A stretch of DNA of 12,374 bases from a bacterium. Its GTDB lineage: Bacteria; Patescibacteriota; Microgenomatia; UBA1400; RBG-16-45-19. The notes under the pieces were generated by a model that was not told the DNA's origin, did no database searches, and worked only from the letters and a program-made list of their open reading frames with translations. Below are positions 1-6,106 of this stretch, one piece after another. The stretch is taken from positions 1 through 12,374 of the forward strand of contig QKAA01000089.1 in assembly GCA_003247275.1 (NCBI GenBank). The letters are read 5' to 3'. Position numbers and translations under genes: made by a program. Within the stretch, counting starts at the first letter, position 1. Each line of letters starts with the position of its first letter.

Positions 1-1
1 C

Positions 2-1738
2 GGGGGACGAACCTTGGCGAATGCAGGAACGGTGAATAATCAATTGGCAAATTGTTTCGTATTACCCTTTCCAGATGATATTGAAGGAATTTTTGAGGTA
101 GTTAAAGAGTCCTCAATTTTAAAGAAAAATGGCGGTGGAGTGGGATTTTCATTTAAAGATATTCGACCAAAAGGGGACTTAGTATCCACTACCTCTGGTA
201 GAGCTTGTGGTCCAGTGGCTTTAATGTCGATTTTAAACGATGCGTCAGATATTTTTGTCCAGGCTGGCGGGCGCCGATCAGGCAATATGGTGACGTTGCC
301 GGTGTCTCACCCAGATGTATTTGAGTTTATTAGTTGTAAAGAATCAGGAACAAATTTGCCTCACATCAATTATTCGCTGGCGGTGACCGATGCATTTATG
401 CGGGCAGTGGAGGCAGATGAGGATTGGGATTTGGTTAATCCGCATACAGGTGAAGTGGAACATGCAGTTCGAGCTAGGTCAATTTTAGAGCAAGCGGCCC
501 GATTAGCCTGGAAAAACGGTGATCCGGGCATTATTTTTGTGGATACGATCAATAAAGACAATCCAACACCTCACGTGGGACCGTTAGATACGGTTAATTT
601 GTGTGGGGAGCAGCCGTTGCTGTCTTATGAGGCCTGTAACTTGGGATCGATAAATATCGCAGCACATTTAAAGTCGAAAAAAGGTCGATTAAGTACCATG
701 GGCGATTTTGAGATTGATTGGGAGAGTTTAAAAGAAACGGTGCGGGTGGGAGTACGAATGTTGGATAACGTGGTGTCGGTGTGTACTTATCCGGTGGATA
801 AAATTGATAAGGTGGTCAAGTCGAATCGGAAAATTGGTCTGGGAGTGATGGGTTGGGCGGATGCATTGTTACGGGTAGGTTTATCCTATGGCTCGGCAGA
901 ATCGTTAACTTTGGCCCGAAAAGTGATGAAGACGATTCAAGAAACAGCTCATGAAACGAGTGCTTCTCTTGGCGAAGAGAAGGGGAGTTTTCCCAATTTT
1001 AAAGGGAGTTTATGGGAAAAACGAGGTTATACCCATTTTCGGAATGCAACCACAACAACAATTGCCCCGACTGGCTCGATTAGTATGACGGCAGGCTGTT
1101 CGTATGGGATCGAACCGTTGTTTGCCTTAGCTTTTTATAAAAAAGTGATGGGCAATTATGAGTTACCAGAGTTAAATCGAGATTTAGTTTTGGCCTTGAA
1201 GCGGTATAACGGGGTCTATAGCCAAGAACTGATTGATGCGGTGGCGGCAGAGGGTTCAATTCAGAATTTAGAGATGGTACCAGATTCAATTCGCGAGGTA
1301 TTCGTAACAGCGATGGACATTGCCCCCGAGGAACATGTGTTAATGCAGGCGGCGTTTCAGAAATATACGGATAATGCGGTAAGTAAAACGGTTAATTTGT
1401 CTGCTTCAGCCTCAGTGGATGAGGTGATGGAGATTTATCAGTTGGCCTGGAGACAGAAGTGTAAGGGGATTACGGTTTATCGAGATAAATCCAGATCAGA
1501 GCAGGTTCTTAACGTGGGCACAAAACGAAAGAAGCAGGAGGAGCGGATTCCCTCGAGTGCGCTTAGTAAATCGAGCCAAGTACGTGAGAGTTTTAAGGTG
1601 GAGAAAAAACAAGTACATCACTCCTCAAGTACGAGTCGTGCTGATAAGGAGATTTGCCCTGATTGTGGAGCTGTTTTACAGCTAGTTGAAGGGTGTGCTA
1701 GTTGCCAGAGTTGTGGTTACTCTCGATGTAGTGTGTAA
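2..1738 (+). CDS. nrdJ: Adenosylcobalamin-dependent (class II) ribonucleotide reductase, 3' part
   Basis: Reduces ribonucleotides to deoxyribonucleotides in the cytoplasm using a B12-derived radical. The reading frame is open from base 2 with no real start, so the N-terminus lies upstream; about 578 residues remain. Counting from the TTG at 14, the family landmarks are: QLANCFVLP (Cys14, first of the redox cysteine pair), KNGGGVGFSF near 38, the active-site loop NLCGEQ (Asn195, Cys197, Glu199), ACNLGSIN (Cys208, partner cysteine), the phosphate-binding stretch TIAPTGSIS near 350, and KCKGITVYRD near 485. A low-complexity Ser/Lys linker leads to a C-terminal zinc ribbon (about 549-573: CPDC, then EGCASCQSCGYSRC), typical of the B12-dependent NrdJ type. 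No partner small subunit is visible, as expected for class II. The frame is intact and ends in TAA. The family call is firm; only the missing N-terminus is uncertain. Confidence 0.95.
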   Translation, partial: GGRTLANAGTVNNQLANCFVLPFPDDIEGIFEVVKESSILKKNGGGVGFSFKDIRPKGDLVSTTSGRACGPVALMSILNDASDIFVQAGGRRSGNMVTLPVSHPDVFEFISCKESGTNLPHINYSLAVTDAFMRAVEADEDWDLVNPHTGEVEHAVRARSILEQAARLAWKNGDPGIIFVDTINKDNPTPHVGPLDTVNLCGEQPLLSYEACNLGSINIAAHLKSKKGRLSTMGDFEIDWESLKETVRVGVRMLDNVVSVCTYPVDKIDKVVKSNRKIGLGVMGWADALLRVGLSYGSAESLTLARKVMKTIQETAHETSASLGEEKGSFPNFKGSLWEKRGYTHFRNATTTTIAPTGSISMTAGCSYGIEPLFALAFYKKVMGNYELPELNRDLVLALKRYNGVYSQELIDAVAAEGSIQNLEMVPDSIREVFVTAMDIAPEEHVLMQAAFQKYTDNAVSKTVNLSASASVDEVMEIYQLAWRQKCKGITVYRDKSRSEQVLNVGTKRKKQEERIPSSALSKSSQVRESFKVEKKQVHHSSSTSRADKEICPDCGAVLQLVEGCASCQSCGYSRCSV

Positions 1739-1987
1739 TTTTTGTTCTTTGTTTATCTCCTTACTTTTGTCACCAAAAGTAACAAAAGTGTTTTTCATAC
1801 GATTTTCTAACTCAGGATTAAAACATGATTGCTTCGTATTCTTCACAGGAACTCCTGTCAGGCATAGCTTGACAGTCAAACACCCTGTGATCTTTGAGTA
1901 GAACTCATCAATCATATCTTGAGGTGAAAATCTCAAATGAAAAAGATATATTGTTCTGTTTTAATAACACGGTAGGGTCAAATAGTG
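1739..1987 (+). other. Spacer with several hairpins after nrdJ
   Basis: No convincing gene lies here. I can see four inverted repeats: TTACTTTTG/CAAAAGTAA (1761-1769 with 1774-1782, 9 bp, loop TCAC); ATACGA/TCGTAT (1797-1802 with 1834-1839); CTGTCAGGC/GCTTGACAG (1855-1863 with 1867-1875, 9 pairs including one G-U, loop ATA); and TTGAGGT/ATCTCAA (1919-1925 with 1930-1936, 7 pairs including one G-U, loop GAAA), itself flanked by ATATC (1914-1918) and GATAT (1945-1949). The first hairpin, followed by T-rich sequence, could help end the nrdJ transcript. The wobble pairs and the GNRA loop suggest folded RNA rather than chance DNA symmetry. Function unknown. Confidence 0.5.
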
Positions 1988-1998
1988 TATTATGGTGA
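1988..1998 (+). promoter_or_regulatory. Possible -10 box and weak ribosome site just before the SdpI-like gene
   Basis: TATTAT at 1988-1993 ends 8 bases before the ATG at 2002, so transcription from it would begin almost at the start codon (leaderless). I see no good -35 at the right distance. Alternatively GGTGA at 1994-1998 is a weak Shine-Dalgarno site only 3 bases from the ATG. Which of the two applies cannot be decided from sequence. Confidence 0.25.
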
Positions 1999-2001
1999 TA
2001 T

Positions 2002-2640
2002 ATGAGACAAAACGATAGTTTTTTGAGATTACCGGTGATGATTTTGTTGGCGGTGGTGATCTGGACAGCTCTTCGGTTTGAACAATTGCCATTAATTATG
2101 ACGACTCATTGGGATTTTGTGGGCCAGGCGAACGGATTTATGGAAAAAACAACGGGAGCATTCGTGGTTCCTCTGGTGATGGTGTTATTGTGGGCATTAT
2201 GGGAATTATTACCCGCTATGGATCGCCGACATTGTTCTTCGAGGAATTTTTTGAAAGCTTATTGGAGCATGGGATCGATGATGTTGCTTATCTTGGGGGG
2301 GTTGCAGTGGGGGGTGGTCCAGGCTAATTTAGATGTTGATTTTCCCTTAGTGCGTTTTTTGGGTTGGTTGTTTGTGTTAATTATGGCCTGGATGGGAAGG
2401 ATGCTGTATCTGGTACCGCGAAACCCCATTTTGGGCATACGCACGCCTTGGAGCTTGGCTAGTAGTCGAGTATGGCGATTAACTCACCTGGAGGCGGCTC
2501 GAGGTTTGCGGGGAGGGGCATTACTATCGATTTTGTTTCAAGTGTTATTGCCATCACCGTGGAATTTAGCGGCAACCTTGGTGGTATTTGTGGCGATCTT
2601 GTTGTGGGGAGCAGTTTTATCTTTTCTCTTGAGAGACTAA
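2002..2640 (+). CDS. SdpI-family integral membrane protein (DUF1648 plus SdpI regions)
   Basis: A 212-residue membrane protein with about six hydrophobic segments. The N-terminal part carries the DUF1648 signature (PLIMTTHWDFVGQANGFMEK, about 30-49: His-Trp-Asp and Gly-x-Ala-Asn-Gly after the first helix). The C-terminal part carries the SdpI signature GIRTPWSLASSRVWRLTH starting at residue 145, between helices. In Bacillus, SdpI is the immunity and signalling protein for the SdpC toxin, but the wider family is common and mostly uncharacterised. No SdpC-like toxin or SdpR-like repressor gene is nearby, so an immunity role is not supported; a general envelope role is as likely. The gene follows the hairpin-rich spacer and a poor or absent ribosome-binding site, and ends in TAA just before a short hairpin. 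The family assignment is good and the physiological role open. Confidence 0.85.
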   Translation: MRQNDSFLRLPVMILLAVVIWTALRFEQLPLIMTTHWDFVGQANGFMEKTTGAFVVPLVMVLLWALWELLPAMDRRHCSSRNFLKAYWSMGSMMLLILGGLQWGVVQANLDVDFPLVRFLGWLFVLIMAWMGRMLYLVPRNPILGIRTPWSLASSRVWRLTHLEAARGLRGGALLSILFQVLLPSPWNLAATLVVFVAILLWGAVLSFLLRD

Positions 2641-2641
2641 G

Positions 2642-2655
2642 CACTAGCAGTAGTG
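2642..2655 (+). terminator. Weak hairpin after the SdpI-like gene
   Basis: CACTA (2642-2646), loop GCAG, TAGTG (2651-2655), followed by TTGTTTTG. It begins 2 bases after the stop codon. A 5-bp stem with an interrupted T tract would be a poor intrinsic terminator, so this is tentative. Confidence 0.3.
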
Positions 2656-2657
2656 TT

Positions 2658-2735
2658 GTTTTGACTTAATAACTCTAGCTGTAGCGTTTTGATACAGTAA
2701 GTGAGGGTTGAGGGACCATGTTTTGATGCTGTAGC
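2658..2735 (+). repeat. Short direct repeats upstream of the unrecognised soluble-protein gene
   Basis: GTTTTGA occurs three times (2658-2664, 2686-2692, 2720-2726) and GCTGTAGC twice, exactly 50 bases apart (2678-2685, 2728-2735). CTGTA (2679-2683) can also pair with TACAG (2693-2697). Iterated motifs in a roughly 100-base gap directly upstream of a gene could be regulator sites. I find no good -35/-10 pair in this gap. Confidence 0.4.
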
Positions 2736-2744
2736 TTGGAGAGT

Positions 2745-3407
2745 ATGAGTACGGTTTTGTTGGGAAGCATGGAACGGCGGTTGTTGCCAGTACAGAAGGC
2801 GATAGCTGATTATGATGTGGCCCGCCCTCTGGGGGAAGCGGTCAGAGGAATTCAGGGGGTTGCTGGTGCATTTAGGATTGCTATGGACGAGGCAGAGGAG
2901 CTACGTGAGGTTAGGCGACAATATGACGGGATTCCATTGGAAAAGTTGAATGGTCAACGCGTTGAGGTGAGTAAGGAATTGGGTGATTTGACTTTCGGGG
3001 TGGCTTTGGCGTTAGGGATGTTATCGATAGAACAAATGAGTCAAAAGCAGAGGAATACATTGTTGTATTGGACAAATTTTATTAAAGATACGGAACTAAC
3101 CTACAATCTGGACGCTGTAGCCTCAGGCATAGAGGTAAACAGGATGAAAAACGTTGTTAATAATCCAACTTGGGCTTATGCTGATTACCACCCTTTGGAC
3201 AATCCAGTCCAGGCAGTGGATCGGCACGATGATGTGCGACGAGGTTTACGAGTGATTCGAGATATGGATCCACAAGGGGTGTTAGTTGAGGAAAATTTGG
3301 CTTATGCAGTTGATTATATGGGGTATCGACAACAAGTGCTTGTCGATAATCCTGTGTTAGCAACGGCTTTTTTGCGACAGGTAGCAATTAGTCAAACCTT
3401 ACGGTAG
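2745..3407 (+). CDS. Uncharacterised soluble protein, 220 aa
   Basis: I do not recognise this family. The product has no signal peptide or membrane segment, no cysteines and no obvious catalytic motif. It is rich in Leu, Val, Asp, Arg and Gln, and looks largely alpha-helical, for example LLPVQKAIADYDVARPLGEAV near the N-terminus and ELGDLTFGVALALGMLSIEQ in the middle. The C-terminal third has repeated Asp-Asn-Pro-Val elements (DNPVQAVD, VDNPVLATAF). Start choice is unsure: the ATG at 2745 has GGAGAG only 1 base upstream, an in-frame TTG lies at 2736, and an in-frame ATG at 2769 has GGGAAG close by (212 residues). It ends in TAG 18 bases before the thymidine/thymidylate kinase gene, so the two are probably co-transcribed. 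Confidence 0.75.
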   Translation: MSTVLLGSMERRLLPVQKAIADYDVARPLGEAVRGIQGVAGAFRIAMDEAEELREVRRQYDGIPLEKLNGQRVEVSKELGDLTFGVALALGMLSIEQMSQKQRNTLLYWTNFIKDTELTYNLDAVASGIEVNRMKNVVNNPTWAYADYHPLDNPVQAVDRHDDVRRGLRVIRDMDPQGVLVEENLAYAVDYMGYRQQVLVDNPVLATAFLRQVAISQTLR

Positions 3408-3425
3408 GATGATGACGGGAGAAAT

Positions 3426-4634
3426 ATGACAAAAAAACATGGAACACTGACAGTTGTTTATGGGCCGATGTTCTCGGGTAAAACAAGTTTGCTGATTAAT
3501 GTTTGCGCTCAAGATGGAAGTGTGGTGGCATTTAAGCCGACAATTGATACTAGGTATAGTGATCAAGCGGTGTTGGTGAGCCATAATCGAGTTGAGGTGC
3601 CAGCAGAGTTGATTGCAGCAGATAAGCCTGAAGTGATTCTGACGATATTGAAGAAAAAAAAATATGCCAAGATTTCTCATGTAGTCATTGATGAGGTTAA
3701 TTTTTTTGCTCAGTCGTTGGTGGAAGTGGTTGAAACGTTAATCCAGAGGGGAATCCATGTGACGGTGGGAGGATTAATGCTTGATTCGGAACAACAGGAT
3801 TTTGGGCCGACTCGAGCGTTGGCGAATAAAGCTGATATTGTGACGCGGTTGTTTTCTCGATGTGATAAGCCAGGATGTACTCGACCGGCAGAGTTTTCTT
3901 ATGCTCGGAAGATAAAAAAGGAACAGATCGTGGTAGGGGCAACTGATTTATACGGGGCTGCCTGCGATGATCATTACGATGAGTTGCGAGCCAGAAAACA
4001 GCCGAAGGGCTTGTTAATCAGTTTTGAGGGGGGAGAAGGAGGCGGTAAGTCGGTCCAGATTAAGCGTTTACGTGATCGGTTGTATCAAGAATTTGGTTGG
4101 GAATCGGTTGTCTTGAGGGAACCAGGCGGGACAGTGATTTCAGAGCAGATCCGTCAGGTGTTACTTAGTCCAGATAATGTGGGGATGGCGTATACCACTG
4201 AAGTTTTGTTGTTCCAGGCAGCCAGAGCTCAAATTTATCGAGAAATCGTGCTGCCGTCACTTGAGGCAGGAAAAGTGGTGTTATTTGACCGAACTCGAGA
4301 TAGTAGTGTGGTCTACCAGGGAATGGTCCGAGGCTTTGGTATGAATTTAGTTGAGCAATTAAATGATATTTCTACTAAAAACACTAAGCCACATTTAACT
4401 TTTTTGTTGGATGTGCCAGTGAAGTTGGGTTTGGCTAGGAGAAATGGGTCGGGCAAAATCGATAGGTTAGATATGGAGAAGAAGGATTTTCATGAGAAAG
4501 TGCGACAGGCGTATTTAACTTTAGCTCGAGAAGACAAGACCGGAAGGTGGAAAGTGATTGATGCATCGCGTACAATAGAGAAAATTGAGGAGGATATATG
4601 GAAAGTGGTGAAGGCCAAGGTGGGCCAAAAGTAA
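3426..4634 (+). CDS. Fused type II thymidine kinase and thymidylate kinase
   Basis: One 402-residue protein carrying two consecutive steps of thymidine salvage: thymidine to dTMP, then dTMP to dTDP, both ATP-dependent and cytoplasmic. Residues 1-192 are a TK1/Tdk-type kinase: P-loop GPMFSGKTS (13-21), KPTIDTRYS, Walker-B-like DEVNFF (89-94, Glu90 in the catalytic position), GGLMLDSEQQDFGP, and zinc ligands Cys146/Cys151 and Cys180/His183 beside the lasso region (GATDLYGAACDDHY). Residues 195-402 are a Tmk-type kinase: P-loop FEGGEGGGKS (200-209), REPGGT, EVLLFQAARAQ, DRTRDSSVVYQG (Asp288-Arg289) and the lid with KIDRLDMEKKDFHEKV. The junction is a short linker (RKQPKG). Each half has near full family length. 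Oddities are Asn for the usual Gln in DEVNFF, and DRT where many Tmk proteins have DRY or DRH. GGGAGA at 3417-3422 is the ribosome site, 3 bases from the ATG. With nrdJ nearby it fits a dNTP-supply theme. Confidence 0.92.
   Translation: MTKKHGTLTVVYGPMFSGKTSLLINVCAQDGSVVAFKPTIDTRYSDQAVLVSHNRVEVPAELIAADKPEVILTILKKKKYAKISHVVIDEVNFFAQSLVEVVETLIQRGIHVTVGGLMLDSEQQDFGPTRALANKADIVTRLFSRCDKPGCTRPAEFSYARKIKKEQIVVGATDLYGAACDDHYDELRARKQPKGLLISFEGGEGGGKSVQIKRLRDRLYQEFGWESVVLREPGGTVISEQIRQVLLSPDNVGMAYTTEVLLFQAARAQIYREIVLPSLEAGKVVLFDRTRDSSVVYQGMVRGFGMNLVEQLNDISTKNTKPHLTFLLDVPVKLGLARRNGSGKIDRLDMEKKDFHEKVRQAYLTLAREDKTGRWKVIDASRTIEKIEEDIWKVVKAKVGQK
4587..4593 (+). promoter_or_regulatory. Strong ribosome-binding site inside the end of the thymidylate kinase domain
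   Basis: GAGGAGG lies 4 bases before the ATG at 4598, within codons of the upstream gene. It decides the start of the small downstream gene and makes translational coupling likely. Confidence 0.75.
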
Positions 4635-4909
4635 TAGATTTTACAAATAATGCATTTGTTAAAGCGGCGGTGGAAGATGGTGGACAGGTTGTGGGGATCG
4701 CAAATGAGGATGGATCAAATCCTCGTCAAGTTTTTGATGGTTCAGTTGGAATTCCGGTTGAGATGCCACAAAAACCAGTTAGGGATGAAAATGATCCAGG
4801 CGTGCTGAAGGCGGTTAGAGATCATGATGCGGCAAAAAAGGCAGCCCAAACTCGAAGGATAAATCAGGAAGCTAGAGAACATGCGGCTCAATTTCCAGAT
4901 GAGGATTAA
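4598..4909 (+). CDS. Small hydrophilic protein of unknown function, 103 aa
   Basis: I do not recognise this family. Translation starts within the last 37 bases of the thymidine/thymidylate kinase gene, in another frame, behind a strong ribosome site. The protein is soluble, has no cysteines, tryptophans or membrane segment, and is very charged. The N-terminal part is Gly/Asp-rich (residues 1-45), the middle is Pro/Asp-rich, and the C-terminal 40 residues (LKAVRDHDAAKKAAQTRRINQ onward) are predicted to form one amphipathic helix with an acidic end (FPDED). Tight overlap suggests co-expression with the kinase, but nothing in its sequence shows a nucleotide-related role. It could be a small binding or accessory protein. 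The stop is TAA, and a short AT-rich hairpin follows. Confidence 0.7.
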   Translation: MESGEGQGGPKVIDFTNNAFVKAAVEDGGQVVGIANEDGSNPRQVFDGSVGIPVEMPQKPVRDENDPGVLKAVRDHDAAKKAAQTRRINQEAREHAAQFPDED

Positions 4910-4931
4910 GATAACGTCTTATAGTTAATTT

Positions 4932-4946
4932 ATTATTTGCAATAAT
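4932..4946 (+). terminator. AT-rich hairpin after the kinase operon
   Basis: ATTATT (4932-4937), loop TGC, AATAAT (4941-4946), then CTTT. It is AU-only and short, so weak, but it sits 22 bases after a stop codon and just before a strong new promoter. Confidence 0.3.
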
Positions 4947-4975
4947 CTTTCACAATAATTTTGTCCTATAACATA

Positions 4976-5004
4976 TTGACAAGTGTGGTTTTGGCATGTA
5001 TACT
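4976..5004 (+). promoter_or_regulatory. Consensus sigma-70-type promoter
   Basis: TTGACA at 4976-4981, a 17-base spacer, then TATACT at 4999-5004 (5 of 6 to consensus). Transcription would start near 5011. The leader of about 108 bases contains AATCCT (5022-5027), which can pair with AGGATT (5069-5074) and so could hide the weak ribosome site of an upstream in-frame ATG at 5077. Confidence 0.85.
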
Positions 5005-5118
5005 GCCAAGCAATTAATAGAAATCCTTAATTAGTACCAGATAACAAGACCGTTAAAAGGACTTTTTTAGGATTAAATGTTACGTTTAAGTTATAAAAAT
5101 AGTGGAGGACAGGCCACA

Positions 5119-5397
5119 ATGAAAAATTTAGCTGTTAGCTTACTTTTAGGTAGTTTAGTTGCTTTAGCTGCTACCCCCGTGTATGCAACTGAAGAGTGTG
5201 AGACAACTACCAATTCTTATGGTCAAACATCCACGACCTGTAAAGTTTTGGGTGAGACCACAACTGTTACTCACGAAGTGGTTAATTCTGGTATTGGTGA
5301 TTTCTCTTTTTGGACTGCGGCTGAAATTTTGACTATGGTTGCTGTAGCTGTGTTTGGTTTTGCCAAGCTAGCTGAGCGAACCTATTGGTTCGATTAA
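5119..5397 (+). CDS. Small secreted, C-terminally membrane-anchored protein, 92 aa
   Basis: Likely exported by Sec and kept on the outer face of the membrane. Residues 1-23 form a signal peptide (basic start, hydrophobic LAVSLLLGSLVALAATP, cleavage after VYA). The mature part is short and Thr/Ser-rich with two cysteines (27 and 41) that could form a disulfide, followed by HEVVNSGIGD and one membrane helix (about 65-83) with a short charged tail. From memory, similar small proteins with a Cys pair, a 'GIGD'-like turn and a C-terminal helix are common in CPR genomes; their function is unknown to me. The start at 5119 is preferred because GGAGGA (5104-5109) sits 9 bases upstream; an in-frame ATG at 5077 would add 14 residues before the signal peptide. 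A consensus promoter 115 bases upstream suggests strong, independent expression. Confidence 0.8.
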   Translation: MKNLAVSLLLGSLVALAATPVYATEECETTTNSYGQTSTTCKVLGETTTVTHEVVNSGIGDFSFWTAAEILTMVAVAVFGFAKLAERTYWFD

Positions 5398-5410
5398 GAA
5401 CATTTACAAA

Positions 5411-5435
5411 TCTGCTACGTATCATTGGTAGCAGA
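5411..5435 (+). terminator. Perfect 8-bp hairpin after the small secreted protein
   Basis: TCTGCTAC (5411-5418), loop of 9, GTAGCAGA (5428-5435), 14 bases after the stop codon. No T run follows directly, so it may act as a 3'-end stabiliser rather than a classic terminator. Confidence 0.5.
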
Positions 5436-5438
5436 ATG

Positions 5439-5500
5439 CTGTTTGTCAGTTGGGCAGGCTGGCAAGCGGCATCCTGCCACCAGACTCAAACCCCAAACAG
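5439..5500 (+). other. Possible folded element with nested stems
   Basis: CTGTTTG (5439-5445) can pair with CAAACAG (5494-5500). Inside, GGCAGG (5453-5458) can pair with CCTGCC (5473-5478), or TGGCA (5460-5464) with TGCCA (5475-5479). Long internal single-stranded parts make this less certain than the other hairpins. Confidence 0.35.
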
Positions 5501-5532
5501 AATTGCCCTCTACTGGTGACATGGGGAACTTT

Positions 5533-5553
5533 AAAAACTAACGTTGAGTTTTT
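5533..5553 (+). terminator. A-tract/T-tract hairpin
   Basis: AAAAACT (5533-5539), loop AACGTTG, AGTTTTT (5547-5553). The A tract before and T tract after would look like a weak terminator on either strand. From here to the promoter at 5668 I see no gene or other clear structure. Confidence 0.35.
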
Positions 5554-5667
5554 GATACGTGGGATATTTTCCAAGTTTTATTGTTTTAGTGGTTTAGTGT
5601 CGTTTGACTCATATGTTTTATGGGGGAGTGACATTTTTTCGTGCGCACTAATATTTATCCTATAATC

Positions 5668-5700
5668 TTGACAAATGATAAAATATAGGGTAGTATACTA
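5668..5700 (+). promoter_or_regulatory. Promoter for the structured leader, with overlapping palindrome
   Basis: TTGACA at 5668-5673, a 17-base spacer, then TAGTAT at 5691-5696; TATACT at 5694-5699 is a second candidate -10 at a longer spacing (20). The -10 lies inside a perfect 10-base palindrome, TAGTATACTA (5691-5700), which could be an operator or coincidence. The expected start is near 5703, immediately before the first hairpin of the leader. A perfect TATAAT also lies at 5661-5666, but I see no good -35 for it. Confidence 0.7.
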
Positions 5701-5754
5701 GAGTAAGAATATGAAAAATATTACTGCCAATAATAATTGATTTTCCCAACGAGT

Positions 5755-5810
5755 GTCTTTTCGGATCTTTGCGCCCAGTTGTTTTGCTGGAGGCAGGGAT
5801 CTGCAAAGAC
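5755..5810 (+). repeat. Long hairpin, 24-position stem with 8-base loop
   Basis: Arms 5755-5778 and 5787-5810, loop TTGTTTTG. Of 24 opposed positions, 18 are Watson-Crick pairs, 3 are G-U and 3 are mismatches (the 7th position and the 19th-20th positions from the base), with equal arm lengths. Confidence 0.8.
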
Positions 5811-6034
5811 AGCAGAAAGTCTAGCGAATTTGCTTTGCTAGAAATAATGAAGTCAATGCAGAGTCAGAAAGCCGCAAGGCAATTTGACAACTTTAACAGA
5901 TGCGGTGAATCAATAGCTTGATTTACCAGTGAGACAAATAGCCCTTATTAAGGCATATAGTTTCTAGTCTGTTAGAGGCACATTAAAAGCGATGTTTGCA
6001 CAATAAACCTTTAAAGATGGTTATTTATCTTTGG

Positions 6035-6096
6035 GTGGTGCCATTTTGGAGAGATGCCAGTTGATATCTCTTTGAAATGGCATCACTCGAGTGATG
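6035..6096 (+). promoter_or_regulatory. 21-bp hairpin with a competing downstream palindrome
   Basis: Arms 6035-6055 and 6066-6086 pair along all 21 positions with 4 G-U pairs and no mismatch; the loop is GCCAGTTGAT. The 3' end of the arm (CATCAC, 6081-6086) also belongs to the perfect palindrome CATCACTCGAGTGATG (6081-6096), so GTGATG can compete for it. A third option pairs GATGCCA (6053-6059) with TGGCATC (6078-6084). Mutually exclusive folds 11 bases ahead of a ribosome site suggest a switch. Confidence 0.7.
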
Positions 6097-6106
6097 ACTA
6101 TTGATA

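Noticed and set aside
1682..1936. 84-codon minus-strand frame and an overlapping 71-codon plus-strand frame (1686-1901)
   Set aside because: Both overlap the nrdJ end, contradict each other, lack a credible ribosome site and family, and lie over hairpin-forming sequence.
1739..1990. Group I intron or intein remnant linked to nrdJ
   Set aside because: The nrdJ frame is uninterrupted here, ends with a complete zinc ribbon, and I see no group I core motifs.
3990..4020. Two separate kinase genes with a missed stop between them
   Set aside because: The linker region is in one continuous frame, with no stop, no ribosome site and no ATG near the Tmk domain start.
5450..5665. 71-codon plus-strand frame in the large gap
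   Set aside because: No ribosome site, no recognisable composition, and it runs through hairpins and the promoter region.
5755..6100. RNase P RNA, tmRNA, SRP RNA or 6S RNA
   Set aside because: No RNase P conserved core, no tRNA-like ends or tag frame for tmRNA, no SRP Alu/GGAA-type domain, and the shape is a row of hairpins rather than one long rod as in 6S.
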